Shown in pieces: positions 49,401 to 61,305 of a DNA stretch of 64,000 nt. This DNA comes from Combretum micranthum. Lineage: Eukaryota > Streptophyta > Magnoliopsida > Myrtales > Combretaceae. Position numbers and translations under genes: made by a program. The number at the start of each line of letters is the position of its first letter. Within the stretch, counting starts at the first letter, position 1. The stretch covers positions 248,001 to 312,000 of the forward strand of contig JAMXBD010001207.1 of the NCBI GenBank assembly GCA_024138025.1, given 5' to 3'. A model generated the notes under the pieces. That model was not told the origin of the DNA. It searched no databases and saw only the letters and a list, made by a program, of their open reading frames with translations.

Positions 49401-50087
49401 AGAGGTAGAAGATATAGGTATTCAAGTTGCCTATATCAACTCCTTGAGTAGTTGCTGCTACTTAGGACCCCTAGGTTCCTAGCGTATTGCTAGAGTGCAA
49501 GTGCTCCACCATTATTTGCTATGCTTTAATTTAAAGATATAAACTATTAGTTGTTGCATTGTATTTAAAGCATGTATATGTGTCTATCTCGTGTGTGCTT
49601 TTGTTGCTGTCGTACTGCCTTCAGCTCATTCCATTTTTTTTCAAGGTGATGATGATTTTGATGATGATACCTAAGATTACACGGGGTATGGCATGGACTT
49701 TAACGAGTTTCTCAACGAGTGAAGTGACTCGGATCCACTAGATCATTATCTTATTTTTATTTTATGAACTTTACTGTCAAACTTATGTTTTAATAAGGGC
49801 CTATTTCTAAGCCCATAGTTTGTATTTTGAGATACTTAAACTTTTAATTTGAAATACCTAGTGGTATGGTACTGAGTTATAAGTAACCTATTTGGGAAAT
49901 GTTTTGAGAAATTTACTTTCCGCTGCAAATTTCCAGTTGTTTCCACAAACTAATTCAATTATTTCAGAATCTAAAATTTATTAACAATGATCATGATAAA
50001 TTGTAGACTAGGTTAGCCTTAGCATATAGCGCATAAGCGTTATACATGGCCAACTGGACGTGTCTTGAACCGATTCAGGGCGTGGCA
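46499..50087 (+). mobile_element. Solo LTR of the 19944-22977 family (forward)
   Basis: A 3.6-kb noncoding block with LTR layout: CCTAA/TTAGG-rich U3, TATAAATA near 47359, CTTCTCC leader, TA repeat (47736-47757), and a U5 with AGGACCCCTAG and a CAGTTGTTT stretch also found in reverse at 19944-22977. It ends GGGCGTGGCA. Candidate duplications ACTCG (46494-46498) and ACTAG (50088-50092) differ at one base. The start is not a clean TG. Sequence on both sides belongs to a Tat-like leader. Confidence 0.6.
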
Positions 50088-50092
50088 ACTAG

Positions 50093-50411
50093 TATACCAA
50101 AGGGCTATCCGACATGCCACTCCAATGCTTAAGTTAATTATGGGTATTTAAAGGTGCTTCAGAATGTAAAGCACTATGAATATCAATGATTATAGAGATT
50201 TTACTTCCTTAGTGGATTTGGATGGTTGCTTCTAGAGGGTGGTAATAACAAACTCCAAAGGGGACTACGAGACATCCTTTACACATGGTGGATTCTATTT
50301 GGACTGCTAGTTAGCCTGATCCACGGATGTGACAGTTCCAAGTGTTGATCATGCTCGTGCTAGTATTGTGGCACAAATATGCTGGGTATGAAAAGCGATC
50401 GAATAAGAGTG
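50093..50411 (+). other. Tat-like LTR spacer
   Basis: No gene. GACATGCCACTCCAATGCTTAAG near 50110 resembles a segment common in Tat-lineage LTRs. It continues the sequence broken by the solo LTR at 46499-50087. Confidence 0.4.
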
Positions 50412-50880
50412 GATTGCCAGGAGGATTCAATGGTTAGGTCATCGTAGGTACCCTACAAGGATGGGGTCGTGACTAACATGAACTTATCGCTCTTAACCTC
50501 CATGGATGAGGTCAGGGTCGAGTTCTTGAGCGTATGTTGCTTAGGCAAATGAGGTTGCTTAAGAGTCCTTTTTCCATGTTAGGGCATGGTTAGTCTCTAA
50601 AGCATTCCTGGAGTGGGCTTTGTAGGCACTAGTGTTAGGCCTTGAGGCCCATTAGTCTTAAGCTTTGACTCAGTAGGCCCTAGACAAAAATCTTGTATCA
50701 ACACTTACCTCCTACACTTCCATTGCTGACGAGCAAGGGGAGTAGGGATACTCATGTTTTCAGGTCATGTCGAGGTCAAGCAGTCATCTCTGTTTGTCTG
50801 ATCTGCATCCCTAATGAGGTTAGGGGTTCAAGCTACAATCTTAATGAGGTCAACTTAGGATTTGTTGCCAAGGCCCTGAG
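50412..50880 (+). repeat. Direct repeat, right copy
   Basis: Counterpart of 45991-46455. It leads within 200 bp into a TATAAAG promoter-like motif (51079-51085) and an ORF remnant, so it probably sits in the promoter-side part of a 5' LTR. Confidence 0.75.
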
Positions 50881-51196
50881 CTCATACTTGTAGTTATATT
50901 GTTCACTTGGCGAAGCGTGAGAGTTGAGGAGTTTTGAAATTTGAAAAGACGTGTACACACCTATTGCATAGTTCTTCTAACAAGATATGAAGTTATTGAG
51001 ATGTGACCATTTGATGAAAAGTTTGCACCATTTCTAAGGCTAACTTTTTCAAAGGGCCACTTCATTTTGTACATGTATATAAAGGGAACTTTCCTCAAGC
51101 TTTGACATTCTCTTTTTATCATTGTTCTTAATTTCTTCATGAAAAATGTCTTTTTGTCTCCTTTCATTCATTCTTCTTGTCTCTACTTTATCCATG

Positions 51197-51635
51197 GCAA
51201 ACATGGCTAGCTCAACAAACTTTTCTAATGAGGTCATCTCTACTAGTGGTGGTCTTTTTGTTGAGTATATTGCCCTGACCAAGGCAGATGAGGTGAATCT
51301 ATTGTCTACTCCTACTAAAAGCCAGTGCAAAAGCATTGTCAAAGTGGGTGAGGGTCCTACTATTGATGGCGTCGAGAATGAGTTTGATGTTGACTTCTAA
51401 AGCAGTGATGAAGAATCTTCGGACACTACATTGATGGGTAAGGGTTTTTATGTAGCACAAGGTTGTATGATGTATTGTTTGGTCTGCCAATGGATAATTA
51501 TTTAGTGGATGAGAAGGGGAAGTCTTTCACTCGTCTTTTTCGTAGGGTGATTAAGGATTGAGGGTGCAATGGGGTTTGGAGTGAGGTCACCTCCGAGGAG
51601 ACCAAAGATTTTATAAAGACCCACTGGGCTAGCTA
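51197..51635 (+). pseudogene. 5' part of an unrecognised gag-like ORF
   Basis: From MANMASSTNFSNEVISTS at 51197 an open frame runs about 68 codons to DVDF at 51400, then continues after a stop with SSDEESSDTT and, in another frame, VDEKGKSFTRLFRRVI and WSEVTSEETKDFIKTHWAS up to 51635. There the gypsy LTR cuts it off. A TATA-like motif and leader precede it. I do not recognise the domain. By position it would be the first ORF of the element whose LTR contains the 50412-50880 repeat. Confidence 0.4.
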
Positions 51636-54453
51636 TGTAATCCCCAAAGTTTTTTTTTTTTTTTAAGTTAAGTTTAAAGATTTACATTAAAATCAATATA
51701 GATTCAATATAAAAGTGAGAATGAATGGTATAGTTAGTAGATTTATTTATATTAGCATATCTAGAATGAATTAAGTGAAGCTAGAGACTTAATATTTTAA
51801 GTGATATATTTTAAAATTGTTTATCAAATCTTTTTACTTGCAAATAAGAGCAACCATAAGAAAATTTTTATTTAAATAAGATTTATAAATTAAATTGATC
51901 AAACTTTGCTTTAACTTTAATTCCTTGTTTCTTAAGTTTTTGACCTAAAGAAGCCCAATAATCATGCAAATCCAAGCCCAATTTTCATATAAAACCTAAG
52001 ACCATAGTCCCTTCTTCCCACCTTACTTAACATGCACTAGCTTCCACACAATAATTTCTCTATGATGCTAAAAAGTCAAAATTAACTTTATCAATTATAA
52101 GAGATAATTATCAAGTAAACTAGCAAAAATTAATCACTTAAAAACACACCATAGCAGGCACCATTTACTAGAGAAGAGACGCAACATTTCTTTCATTATT
52201 TTTCTTCTAAAATTCTCCAAAATTCACTTCAAGCTTCCATCATCAAGCCAAGACTAAATTAGGTAAAGTATTACTTACTTTTGTTTTGTTAATTTTGTAA
52301 GATAAGTCATTTTATTTAGTGTTCATGGTGACTAATGTTGAAAATAGAGTTGTTAAGGATATTGGCGTTAAATAGATAAAGATTTAATAACAAATTGATA
52401 ATTTAAAACTTAAATCATAGATGTAATAGACTTTTGTTTGTTTGTTAAGATTGATGTGATGAACAGATAAGTGTGGTGTCAATATATATGTGTAATGTCA
52501 ACATGGAGGTGTATTGGATACATATAACCTTATATGTTGATGTTGAAATGTCTCTGATGAAAATAAGATCATAATACTTAGTTAATTGTAAAATTTTGGA
52601 TTTTGAAAAAATAATTTAGGGTTCACATGATCATGGCATGATAAAGGGTATGGTAGTCTGAGATGTTTGAATTTTACATAATCAAGAGTGTGATCTACCT
52701 CGTGATCATCTCGGATCAAATATTTTTTGACTCATTACGGGTGTGATTGATCCCATGATCATCACTGAGCAAGTTATTTTGACCGATCACAGGCATTATG
52801 GGTGTGATCAAGCTCGTGATCGTCTCTATGCCTTGTTGAAAATTTGTAATACCCTTGATCATGGGCGTAATGGTGATCATGGCCTTGATCACGGCCATGA
52901 TGGTTCCCCTGTTTCACTATATATAAAAATAAATAAATAAATAATATAAAATAATATATATGTGTGTAGATACTAGCTTAAGATCTTCTATAGAATATTA
53001 CTCAAGTTAGATCATAGAATTATAGTTTGAGAATATAGTAAGTTTTATAATACTTGGACTTAAATAGTTAGTTAAGTTTAAGTAGTTGAATAATACTTAT
53101 GTATAGCACCTTATAATTTCTTAAAGACCAATAAATTACAAATATAATAACATGAATTTAGGACACTTAGGCATTAATAGAAATTCTTATTTATTTATAT
53201 ACTCAGTAATACATGTCTGCTATCTTATAGGAACCATAAATCAAGATCCGGATTTTCTGATAGACTATTATGACGATTACGACAAGATGCACATATGAGT
53301 AACTCGAATCTTCTCACATTGTTTGTGATTGTAATGTAGTGACATATGCTCCTAAATGTAACTGAAATTGATTATATGCATAGGGACTTAGGGAATAATG
53401 CATGTTATATGTTATATGAGTGAGTGATAATCTTTAATGCTAAAAGTGATTCCTATTTGCATTATAATGATTGTGTAATAGTAATTGTGCATTGTCTGAA
53501 ATTGATGTGATTACTCAATAAGATGGTATAATTCTTAATTGACCCTTAAATAATACGAACATGCATTGCATGATAGTATAACTTGCATTTGCATGGTAAA
53601 CACACTACATATTAGCATTTTGGTTCTATAGTAACTATGAGTTTTTCTAGTAATAGAAATCCATAAGAGTTAAGTAGGCAACAAAGGATGTCACCTGTGG
53701 TATTGATAAGAAATATCTAATACTTAGTGGAGTTTGTAAGCTCTAAGGTCAAGTTAAGTTATGATATTTTTCTATATAAATAATAAACAAGAAAACAAAA
53801 CTTCTCTTTCCTTAGTTCTTAGTCTCTCTTGGGTGTGACTTACTTTAGTTGGTTCCTTCAACCCCAAAGACAAAGTGTAAATCTCCATCAATTTGCATTT
53901 CGGTTATCTAAATTATGTTTGTTGCATATGCTTGATTGTAGCATTATATATGTTTGTTAATTAAACTTGCTTAACATTGTTTGAGTTGTGTTAAGATTTT
54001 ATTATTCACTAAGCTTGTTGTGCTCATGCTCTAATAGATTGTTGTGTACAGAAATCAATAGAAAAGGGTCAAAACTAAGGACTGATATAACTAGCAAAGA
54101 AAATCAAGACTTGAATCCAAGAGAGGACATAGTCTTTTGAGTGAAGAACAATTTAAGATTAATGTTTATATCTACGTGATGAAGTCTTTTGAAGACCAAT
54201 GGTTGCAAAGTTGTAATGTAATGATTAAGGACATGTTACAAGGTTATTTGTTGTATATGACTTATATATATGCAATATTTTCTTATTCTAATTAACTTTT
54301 GATCCTGTTATAACTGTCTATGCCACGAAGAATTCTAGTCATGCTATGCTCATGTACCATTCTAGAAGCCTTAGATAGATTAACATAAATGTCTATAACT
54401 TTAGTTTGTTACATATTACATTGATACTATTAGGGTACCCTATGGGGGGTGCA
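51636..54453 (+). mobile_element. 5' LTR of a gypsy chromovirus-type element
   Basis: Starts TGTAATCCCCAAAG and ends ACCCTATGGGGGGTGCA, 2818 bp, directly before a Met-type primer site. No coding content. The middle carries a GATCATG/CGTGATC palindrome array (52640-52905). The preceding five bases, AGCTA (51631-51635), would be the target duplication; its partner is not identifiable because the element is 3'-truncated. Confidence 0.85.
52640..52905. repeat. GATCATG/CGTGATC palindrome array in the gypsy 5' LTR
   Basis: About ten variants of TGATCATG, CGTGATCATC and GTGATCAAGCTCGTGATC. The best hairpin is ATCATGGCC-8-GGCCATGAT at 52876-52901, with perfect 9-bp arms. Its style matches the array in the unrelated element-1 LTR at 10640-11160. 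Confidence 0.75.
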
Positions 54454-54461
54454 ATAGGAGT

Positions 54462-54477
54462 TGGTATCAAACCACGG
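54462..54477 (+). promoter_or_regulatory. Primer binding site, initiator tRNA-Met type
   Basis: TGGTATCAAACCACGG corresponds to TGGTATCAGAGCCACGG, complementary to the 3' end of initiator tRNA-Met, with two changes. It lies eight bases after the LTR end. Confidence 0.75.
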
Positions 54478-54959
54478 TTGTAAGATAAGAAAGAATTTGA
54501 ATACTTATAAGATCCTTATAAGAATACTTTTGACTAGATGTGATATGATTAGATTGATGGGTTAAACATTAAAGTTAGCTAATTGAAAACTAAATTTAGT
54601 AGATGTGGATGAAGAGTAAGGAATGCGTAACCATCTACACCAGAGGTTCAGTCCCAAGCTTTTGAACCTACTAAGCAACAATAACTTGAGCCATAAAATG
54701 TACTTCCGCCACCTCTAGATATATTGAAAAATCTTATAAGCTACATAATAGTAGGATGCCTTAATTCTACAAGCTTTACAAGGAGGACAACAATCTGAAG
54801 TACTACCACAAGATGCTCTAGTTAAGGTATTTGTTGTACCTCCTATTGCACCCCAAAGAACTCGAACTTACACACCACTAACTCAACAACCAGCTGCGAT
54901 ACCTGAAGAGTTAGATTAACCTATTGAATCGGCTACTAAAAGGCATGCACCACCTCTAG

Positions 54960-55975
54960 TTAGACATGAAATATCAATTCCTCCACTACCAGTACCTTGA
55001 CCTTAAAGGAATTTGCTTTCAAAGTTTATCAAATGTAATAGATATTTTGAAGGTCTTTTGGGAAAACCTAAGGAAGTAGAGGATTGGTTATCACATGTTG
55101 AGAGATCATTCAATGTATTTCAAGTACCCGATGCTCTTAAGGTACCATATGGGACATGCTTATTAAGATTGAGAGCTAGATTCTGTGGGACTTGAAAGAA
55201 GAATTTTACCTTAACTAATTACGTAGGAAGTTTTCAAAAGAGAATTCTTAGAGTATTTTCCTAGTCACTTAGGGCCAAAATATAGTATAGATTTGATGAA
55301 TCTTGCTTAAGGGAACAAGATTGATGAGTATGAATATGAGTTAAATAAATTACTTCAGTTTGCTCCTACTGCTTATAGAGATAGTGATGAATTAAAGAGA
55401 CAAGTGCTCATGGCCAGTTTAGAGCCACATTATCAAAGAAGGTTGGCTAAGTTCAAAATTGAAGATTTCTCTATATTAGTTGAAAAGGCCTAAGTTATTG
55501 CCAAAAAGTATGAAGAGGAAAGGTACAAGAAGAGATGTCAAACTTTTGGGAAGAGATCGTACAATAATCTTAGCATGAGTTCATACTCCAAGAAGGCTAA
55601 ATTTTCTAAGCTAACTAGAACAGTAAAAGGAAGAATGTCAGGAAGAAACAATCTTGTTTGTTAGAAGTGTAAAGGACCACATTATCCTAGGAATTGTCCT
55701 CAACTCCAACATCGATATTATAATTGCAGAGAAGCTGGACATATGATTGGGGATTGCCCAAAGAAACTAGGGCTACGTGTTTTATTTGTAAGAAAGTTGG
55801 ACATTTGTCAACTACTTGTCCTTAACAACCTCAAAATGTGGGAACTTTGCAAAATAAAGAATCTAATGGAACAAAGGAGAAGAAAGATGGAAAAGAAAAA
55901 AAAAACAAGGAAACAAGTCCACAAGATCAGGAAGAATGTTTGCAATGCATGGAACTCTAGTGATTGAAGGATCTA
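54960..55975 (+). pseudogene. gag: Gypsy gag remnant with zinc knuckles
   Basis: The capsid core begins near 55040 with FEGLLGKPKEVEDWLSHVER and FQVPDALKVPYGT, then EYELNKLLQFAPTAYR, RQVLMASLEPHYQRRL and AKKYEEERYKKR across frameshifts. Three zinc-knuckle-like motifs follow. The first (about 55660-55700) is CxxC-KGP-H-YPRN-C, one residue short. The second (about 55720-55760) has Tyr for the first Cys in YYNCREAGHMIGDC. The third (55778-55819) is a perfect CFICKKVGHLSTTC. Gag forms the particle and binds RNA. Stops and frameshifts make this copy inactive. Confidence 0.88.
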
Positions 55976-56114
55976 AAAATGAATATGATAAGGATGAGAA
56001 GGAGAGTTCAAGTTTGATAGCAGGTGTGCAATCAAACTTATTTTATGAGATTTTGTCACAAGTGCACATTAGATGATAAATGTAGAATTTCTTAAAATAA
56101 GTAGTAATTAGAAA

Positions 56115-58735
56115 TTGAATGCTTTTGACACTGGCGCTACGCATTCCTTTATCCATACTAGTTTGGCTAAAAGAGTCAGATTTTATATTAAGACAATGGT
56201 CATTACTCGTGAAGTTATGAAAGGATGTCCATTAAAGATTGATAAACAAGAGACTACAGTTGATTTCATAGTAGTAGATATGAAAAAATATGATGTTATT
56301 TTGGGAATGACTTGAATGAAGCTACAAAGGTTAAAGTGGATTGCAAACTTAAGTTGATTTAGTTTTTTAATAATGAGAAGAAAAGAGTCGTGTTTATAGG
56401 AGAAGTTCTTAGGAGTAATCAAATAGAAATAAAAGCTACTGAAGTGCTTGGAGAAAGGATTGATGAGTTGGAAGAAAGCACGATATATCATATGAATGAA
56501 GGGCAACAAAAACTAGACATTCAAAATATTCGGACAGTGTGTGAATTTTTTGATGTTTTTATAGTGATTTACTAGGATTGCTATCCCAAAGGGAAGTTGA
56601 ATTTACTATAAATTTGATGCCAGGAAGTAAACCAATATCATAATCGTCTTATCAAATGGCACCTATGGAATTAAAGGAACTAAAAACATAGTTGAAAGAA
56701 TTATTAGATAAATGATTCATTTGCCCTAGTGCATCACCATGGGGAGCACCTGTGTTATTTGTTAAAAAGAAGGATGGAACGATGAGGTTTTGTATAGACT
56801 ACAAGGGCTTGAACAAGGTTATTGTTGAAAACAAGTATCCCTTGCCATGAATTGATGATCTGTTTGATTAGTTAAGAAGAGCAAAAGTGTTCTCCCATAT
56901 TGATTTGAAATATGGATATCATAAAATTTGGATCAAAGTAGAAGATATATCAAAGATGGCGTTCTAAACTCAATATGATCACTATGAACTTTTGGGGATG
57001 CCTATTGGATTAACTAATGCACTAGCAATCTTTATGGATTTGATGAATAAAATTTTTTTTACCTTTATTGGATATATGTGTAAATGATATACTAGTGTAC
57101 TCTACTTTAGAAACATAACATGATGAACATTTAAGAATAGTGTTACAAATGTTAAGGGAGAGCAAGTTATATGCTAAACTGTCAAAATGTTAATTTTGGT
57201 TGAAACAGATATCTTTTCTTGAGCATGCTATCAAAAGAAGGGATTTCAGTAGATCCAGGAAAGGTTAAAAATATTGTTAAATGGAAAAGACCGAAAACAA
57301 CGATGGAAGGAAGAAGTTTCTTAGGATTAGTTGGGTCTTAGAGGAAGTTTGTTTAAGATTTTTCTAAGATAGCACTACCTTTAACTCAGTTGATAAATAA
57401 GAATGAAAATTTTTAATGGAATGAGAACAGAGAACAAAGTTTCTAAGAACTAAAAAGAAGATCAATATATGCTATAATCTGAGTTTTTCCTAATGATAAA
57501 GATATATTTGTCATCTACTGTGATGCATCGAAGAATGGGTAGGTTGTGTATTGATGTAAAGTGGAAAGGTCATTGCATATGCATCTAAATAACTAAAGCC
57601 TCATGAGATGAATTATCCAACGCATGATTCGAAATTAGTGGCCATTGTTTTTGCTTTGAAGATTTAGAGACATTACTTGTATGGATATAAGTGTGAAATT
57701 TATACAGGTCATAAGAGTTTGAAATATCTATTCACTTAGAAAGAATTAAATATGAGGCAATGTAGATGGTTGGAATTGATAAAGGATTATGATTTGAACA
57801 TCGATTATTATCCTAGAAAGATTAATGTAGTTGTGGATATTCTAAATCATAAAAGTTATGGAGAGATAACTTCAATGTCAGTAAAGTAGAAAGAGCTTAT
57901 AAGAGAATTTGAAAAGTTGAACTTGGAATTTACTTTACAAGATCTAGAAATTGAGATTGCAAATTTGATTCTGAAGCCTATCCTTCTTCAAAGAATTAAA
58001 GGAGCACAAAAGCAAGATGTGGAATTACAAGTAATTATTTAAGGTCTTTCCTAAGAAAAGTATAAAGAATTTCAAGTAGATGGAGAAGGAGTTCTTAGAT
58101 TAAATAATAGACTATATGTTCTTAATGATCTAACATTTAGGAAAAGAATTGATGCATGAGGCATATTACTTAGGATATACTGTTCACCTAAGTGAAACTA
58201 AGACTTATCAAGAGCTTAAGAGTGCATATTGGTGGAGTAGAATGAAAAAGATGTAGCAAATTTTGTTGCTCCATGTGAAACTTGCCAAAGAGTAAAAGTG
58301 GAGTATCAAAGGTCAAGTGGATCGTTGCAACCATTACCCATTCTAGAATGGAAGTAAGATCAGATTTCAATGGACTTTATAAGTTCTCTTCCAAGAACTA
58401 ATGTGGGATATGATGGTATATGGGTGATTGTGGACCGACCTACTAAATCTACTCATTTCTTGCCCATTGACATGAATTATTCTTTAGAGAAATTGGCAAG
58501 AATATACATTAAGTAAATAATTAGATTACATGGTGTGCCAACAGGAATTGTATTAAATAGAAACCACCCAAGGTTTGTTCAAGTTAGATTAGCTTACAAA
58601 AAGCCATGGGAACTTAATTGTGGTTTTGTATTACATATCATCCTCAAGCAGACGAGTAAACAGAAAGAACAATACAAACTTTGGAAGATATGTTACTGGT
58701 TGGGGTTGTGTATGCATTAAAACCAGCAAACACGA
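56115..58735 (+). pseudogene. pol: Gypsy pol remnant: protease, RT, RNase H, integrase
   Basis: Protease: FDTGATHSFI at 56124-56153, active Asp kept. RT (56640-57230): [42 protein letters not shown], and CVNDILVYS where YVDDILVYS is expected, so the first catalytic Asp is Asn. Then FLEH, GISVDPGKV and FLGLVGS. RNase H: IYCDASKNG (57516-57543), YASK, HEMNYPTHDSKL. Integrase: HEAYYLGYTVH and CETCQ of the HHCC finger (58155-58290), then DFISSLPRTNVGYDGIWVIV with the first catalytic Asp. The second Asp block reads LNRNHPRF, Asp to Asn. The frame fades at about 58735, before any chromodomain. Order and motifs fit a Del/Tekay-like chromovirus. Confidence 0.92.
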
Positions 58736-58755
58736 AGTAGAAGCTTTCAAAAATT

Positions 58756-60300
58756 TGTAAAATGCTAATAAGTTCTATTTAATTTCGGTCGCAATCATCA
58801 ACATAGGCAAGCACACCTACCAAAGTAGCATAGAAAGTATTAGGTCGTATTCTTTGGAGATCAGTAGCATCTACCATACTCACTTTTTATCATTCTCTAG
58901 CCAGAAAAAGATTCAAAAGAACATGATACAGAACAAAAAGCTAAGGTAAGGTTAAAACTAATTATATATAGGTTTTTAAGGCAAATTAACATGATAGGTT
59001 TGTTAATGCATGACAAACTTAAGATTTTCTTCACCAAGTCCTTATCATGTGATTTTTTAATAAACTCAAAGAGTTGTTCACTAGTATGTTTGCTTTATCA
59101 AATTCACTAAGATAAGTAAAGCCTCTCTCAAGTTCAGTAGCTCTAGATCTAGGTCAAACCACCGTAATTTCTTCATAAGCCATCAGCAACTTAGATTCGT
59201 ATAAAGATTAAGAATCATTTGATTAAAACCCATTTTAATGAATTTAAAATCAAGTGATAAAAGTTTCATCGTCTCTATCTCTAGATGATTATAATCAACT
59301 TCATTAATAGCATAGATATGTTCAAAAGAATGATTTTTTGATCTATTCAATTGAAACCAAACATGGATCTAAAAGGTACACCACATAATTAGACCCACAT
59401 AGTTAAGTTTGAGTTACTAATTACAAATACCTAGTCAATATTCAATAAAACACATTGAAATCACAAGAATAAATCTTTGATTCACAAACCCTAAGTTAAG
59501 ATGATTATTCCACCATAGATTTAAGCATTAAGGGTTGATTCAAAAGGAAAAAAAATGAAATTATAGATGAATATTACAAATTAAGTACACAGATCTTGCA
59601 AAAACAAACATCGAGTTTAAAATGGATTTACCCAAAAAACTTGAATTCTTTGTAAAAAAAAGGATTTCTTTCATTACGCTATTCTATGTTAATGATTTGT
59701 AACATATGGTACTCTGTTTCTACAACGACTTTGCATGTTTATTTATAGGTGACGAAACACAAAAATCATAAAGATTTTATTCACTGACGTAACAGATTCT
59801 TTATAATGGAATTCATCCTTATTTCCATGCATACGTATAGGGCATCTTATTTATGATAGCAGGGTCACTTTTCACAGCTCTTATCGTAGATTCGAAGGTT
59901 AGTCGCAATATAAGCTATGTCTTTTTATCATAAACATTCTCATTGCTCTGCTTCAACCATGGGTGGAATCATGGGCTCAATTCTTAGGTACGATTGTAGT
60001 TATATCTTAGATCTCAAGGCGCGATTGTCTCCACGTAAATTGCCAGTATAGTCGAAGGCACGATTTGCACTTTTAGCTTGATTTCTTACCCTTGGCTGGG
60101 ATCTTTGTTAGCACGGTTAAGTTTGTTTAAACTATCATTGTTGTTTTGCTCTAAATTTGATTCAAATCACTTTACTTCTTCTTTTCTTGATCTCCAGACC
60201 TGAAAACAACAGTTTCACCATAAAAGCACGAAATCATAGGAATTTTTCTAAAAATGAATCAAATAGAGCATAAATCCCACAAATAGAATAAAGTATAAAA
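58756..60300 (-). mobile_element. Athila-like LTR in reverse orientation
   Basis: On the minus strand the segment has a GTGGGATTTATGCTC beginning, an AATCG(T/C)GCCTT motif array, a promoter CACCTATAAATAAAC (plus-strand 59735-59753), a long U5, and the lineage end signature TCCAAAGAATACGACC (about 58825-58860), finishing with AGCATTTTACA at 58756. No coding content and no target duplication found; the upstream border near 60300 is approximate. It abuts the truncated gypsy integrase. Confidence 0.6.
59988..60075. repeat. AAGGxxCGATT motif array
   Basis: Three spaced variants on the plus strand: TAGGTACGATTG, CAAGGCGCGATTG and GAAGGCACGATTT. They occupy the place in this LTR where other families in the window have palindrome arrays. 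Confidence 0.5.
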
Positions 60301-60309
60301 AACTTATTA

Positions 60310-60545
60310 TCGAACTTCAAGATGGAAGTTACCCTTAAGAGGGGGTTCCTTGACCATCACATGAGGGTGAAGCTTATTGGCTTCTGTGTCTCCCATCGGA
60401 CTCAAAGAATGGAGAATTACTTAACCAGGGTATGAGGGCGAAGCTTGGTGACTTTAATGTCTCCCGCTAGACTTAGAGAATGGGAAGTTACCCTTAAGAG
60501 GGAGTTACTCAACCAACACACAATGGTAGGTATATTAGGTTAAGC
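60310..60545. repeat. Imperfect tandem repeat, unit about 90 bp
   Basis: GGAAGTTACCCTTAAGAGGG occurs at about 60325 and 60489. GGGxGAAGCTTxxTGxCTTxxxTGTCTCCC occurs at about 60366 and 60427, and (A/G)GACTxAxAGAATGG follows each. It lies just past the integrase end on the minus strand, where Tat-lineage elements often have tandem repeats. Confidence 0.6.
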
Positions 60546-60639
60546 ATGCGTGGGGGGGAGTTTACATGACTTTGTTTTTATTTAGTGGGGTTAGAGAGAA
60601 CAACATACTAGAACTCCATAATTTCATTTCATTGAATCC

Positions 60640-61305
60640 TGATACAATTAAACTCCCACTCCAAGAGCTTTACAAAGCTGTTCATTTTTATTTTTTTCGG
60701 AGAAGAGGATTGGTACATCTTTCCTTGGAGTTAGGTGTCACACTTATGCAAAAGAACTTTCAAAGGCCATTGGCGTTTCATGTCTTGGGGATAGGCTCCT
60801 TGTCTAAAGCTTCTAACTTATAGGCTCTGTTGCCTAGAGCCTCCTTAACCCATATTGGGTCCTCCTAGTTAAGGGTAACCTTTCCTCTTGTCTCCTCAAA
60901 GCCCATAGATTCGAGCTTTCCATAAAGTAGGTTCCTAGGCTGGAAGACTTTATATTCGAATCATATTATCATAGCAGCGAGTTGTTTTGTGTTGGTAGGC
61001 AACTATCTTTTTCCTAATGACATCTCAAGTTTCTCATAATAAATCCAGCTTGGCCCAAAATTTAACCTGATGTACAACGTTGTTGAAGGATCAAACTCAA
61101 ATGTTAGAGAGCTTAAGCTCAATGGGGAGTACAACTTTGATCTTGAAAGCAAGTCTGAAGGGGGTTTCTCTTGTTGATGTTCGTTTAGTGGTTCTATAGT
61201 CCCATAGAATACTTAGAAGCTCTTCTGCCCACTTTTCACTAAGGCGGTCCAGTCAAGCTTTGATACTTACCATGATGGTCTTGTTTATAGCTTCAACTTG
61301 GCCAT
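60640..61305 (-). pseudogene. Tat-type gypsy integrase C-terminal remnant
   Basis: Minus-strand reading starts at the insertion point of LTR C with DGQVEAINKTI (61305 downwards), then LDRLSEKWAEELLSILWDYR and TSTRETPFRLAF, the DGQAExxNRTI...WxxELPxVLWAYRTTxxxxTGETPFxLxYG segment that follows the catalytic core of Tat/Athila-lineage integrases. After a worn linker come GKVTLN, NRAYKLEALD and PKT, matching the GKLxPNWEGPY...GAYxLxDxDG...PxxWN C-terminal fold. Stops occur in several Trp and Gln codons. The rest of the gene lies beyond the inserted LTR C, off the window. Confidence 0.85.

Noticed and set aside
56183..56509. 108-codon minus-strand open frame
   Set aside because: It is antisense to the gypsy protease region containing DTGATHSF; no independent support.
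60566..60823. 85-codon plus-strand open frame
   Set aside because: It lies opposite the Tat integrase C-terminus, which gives a sensible minus-strand reading.
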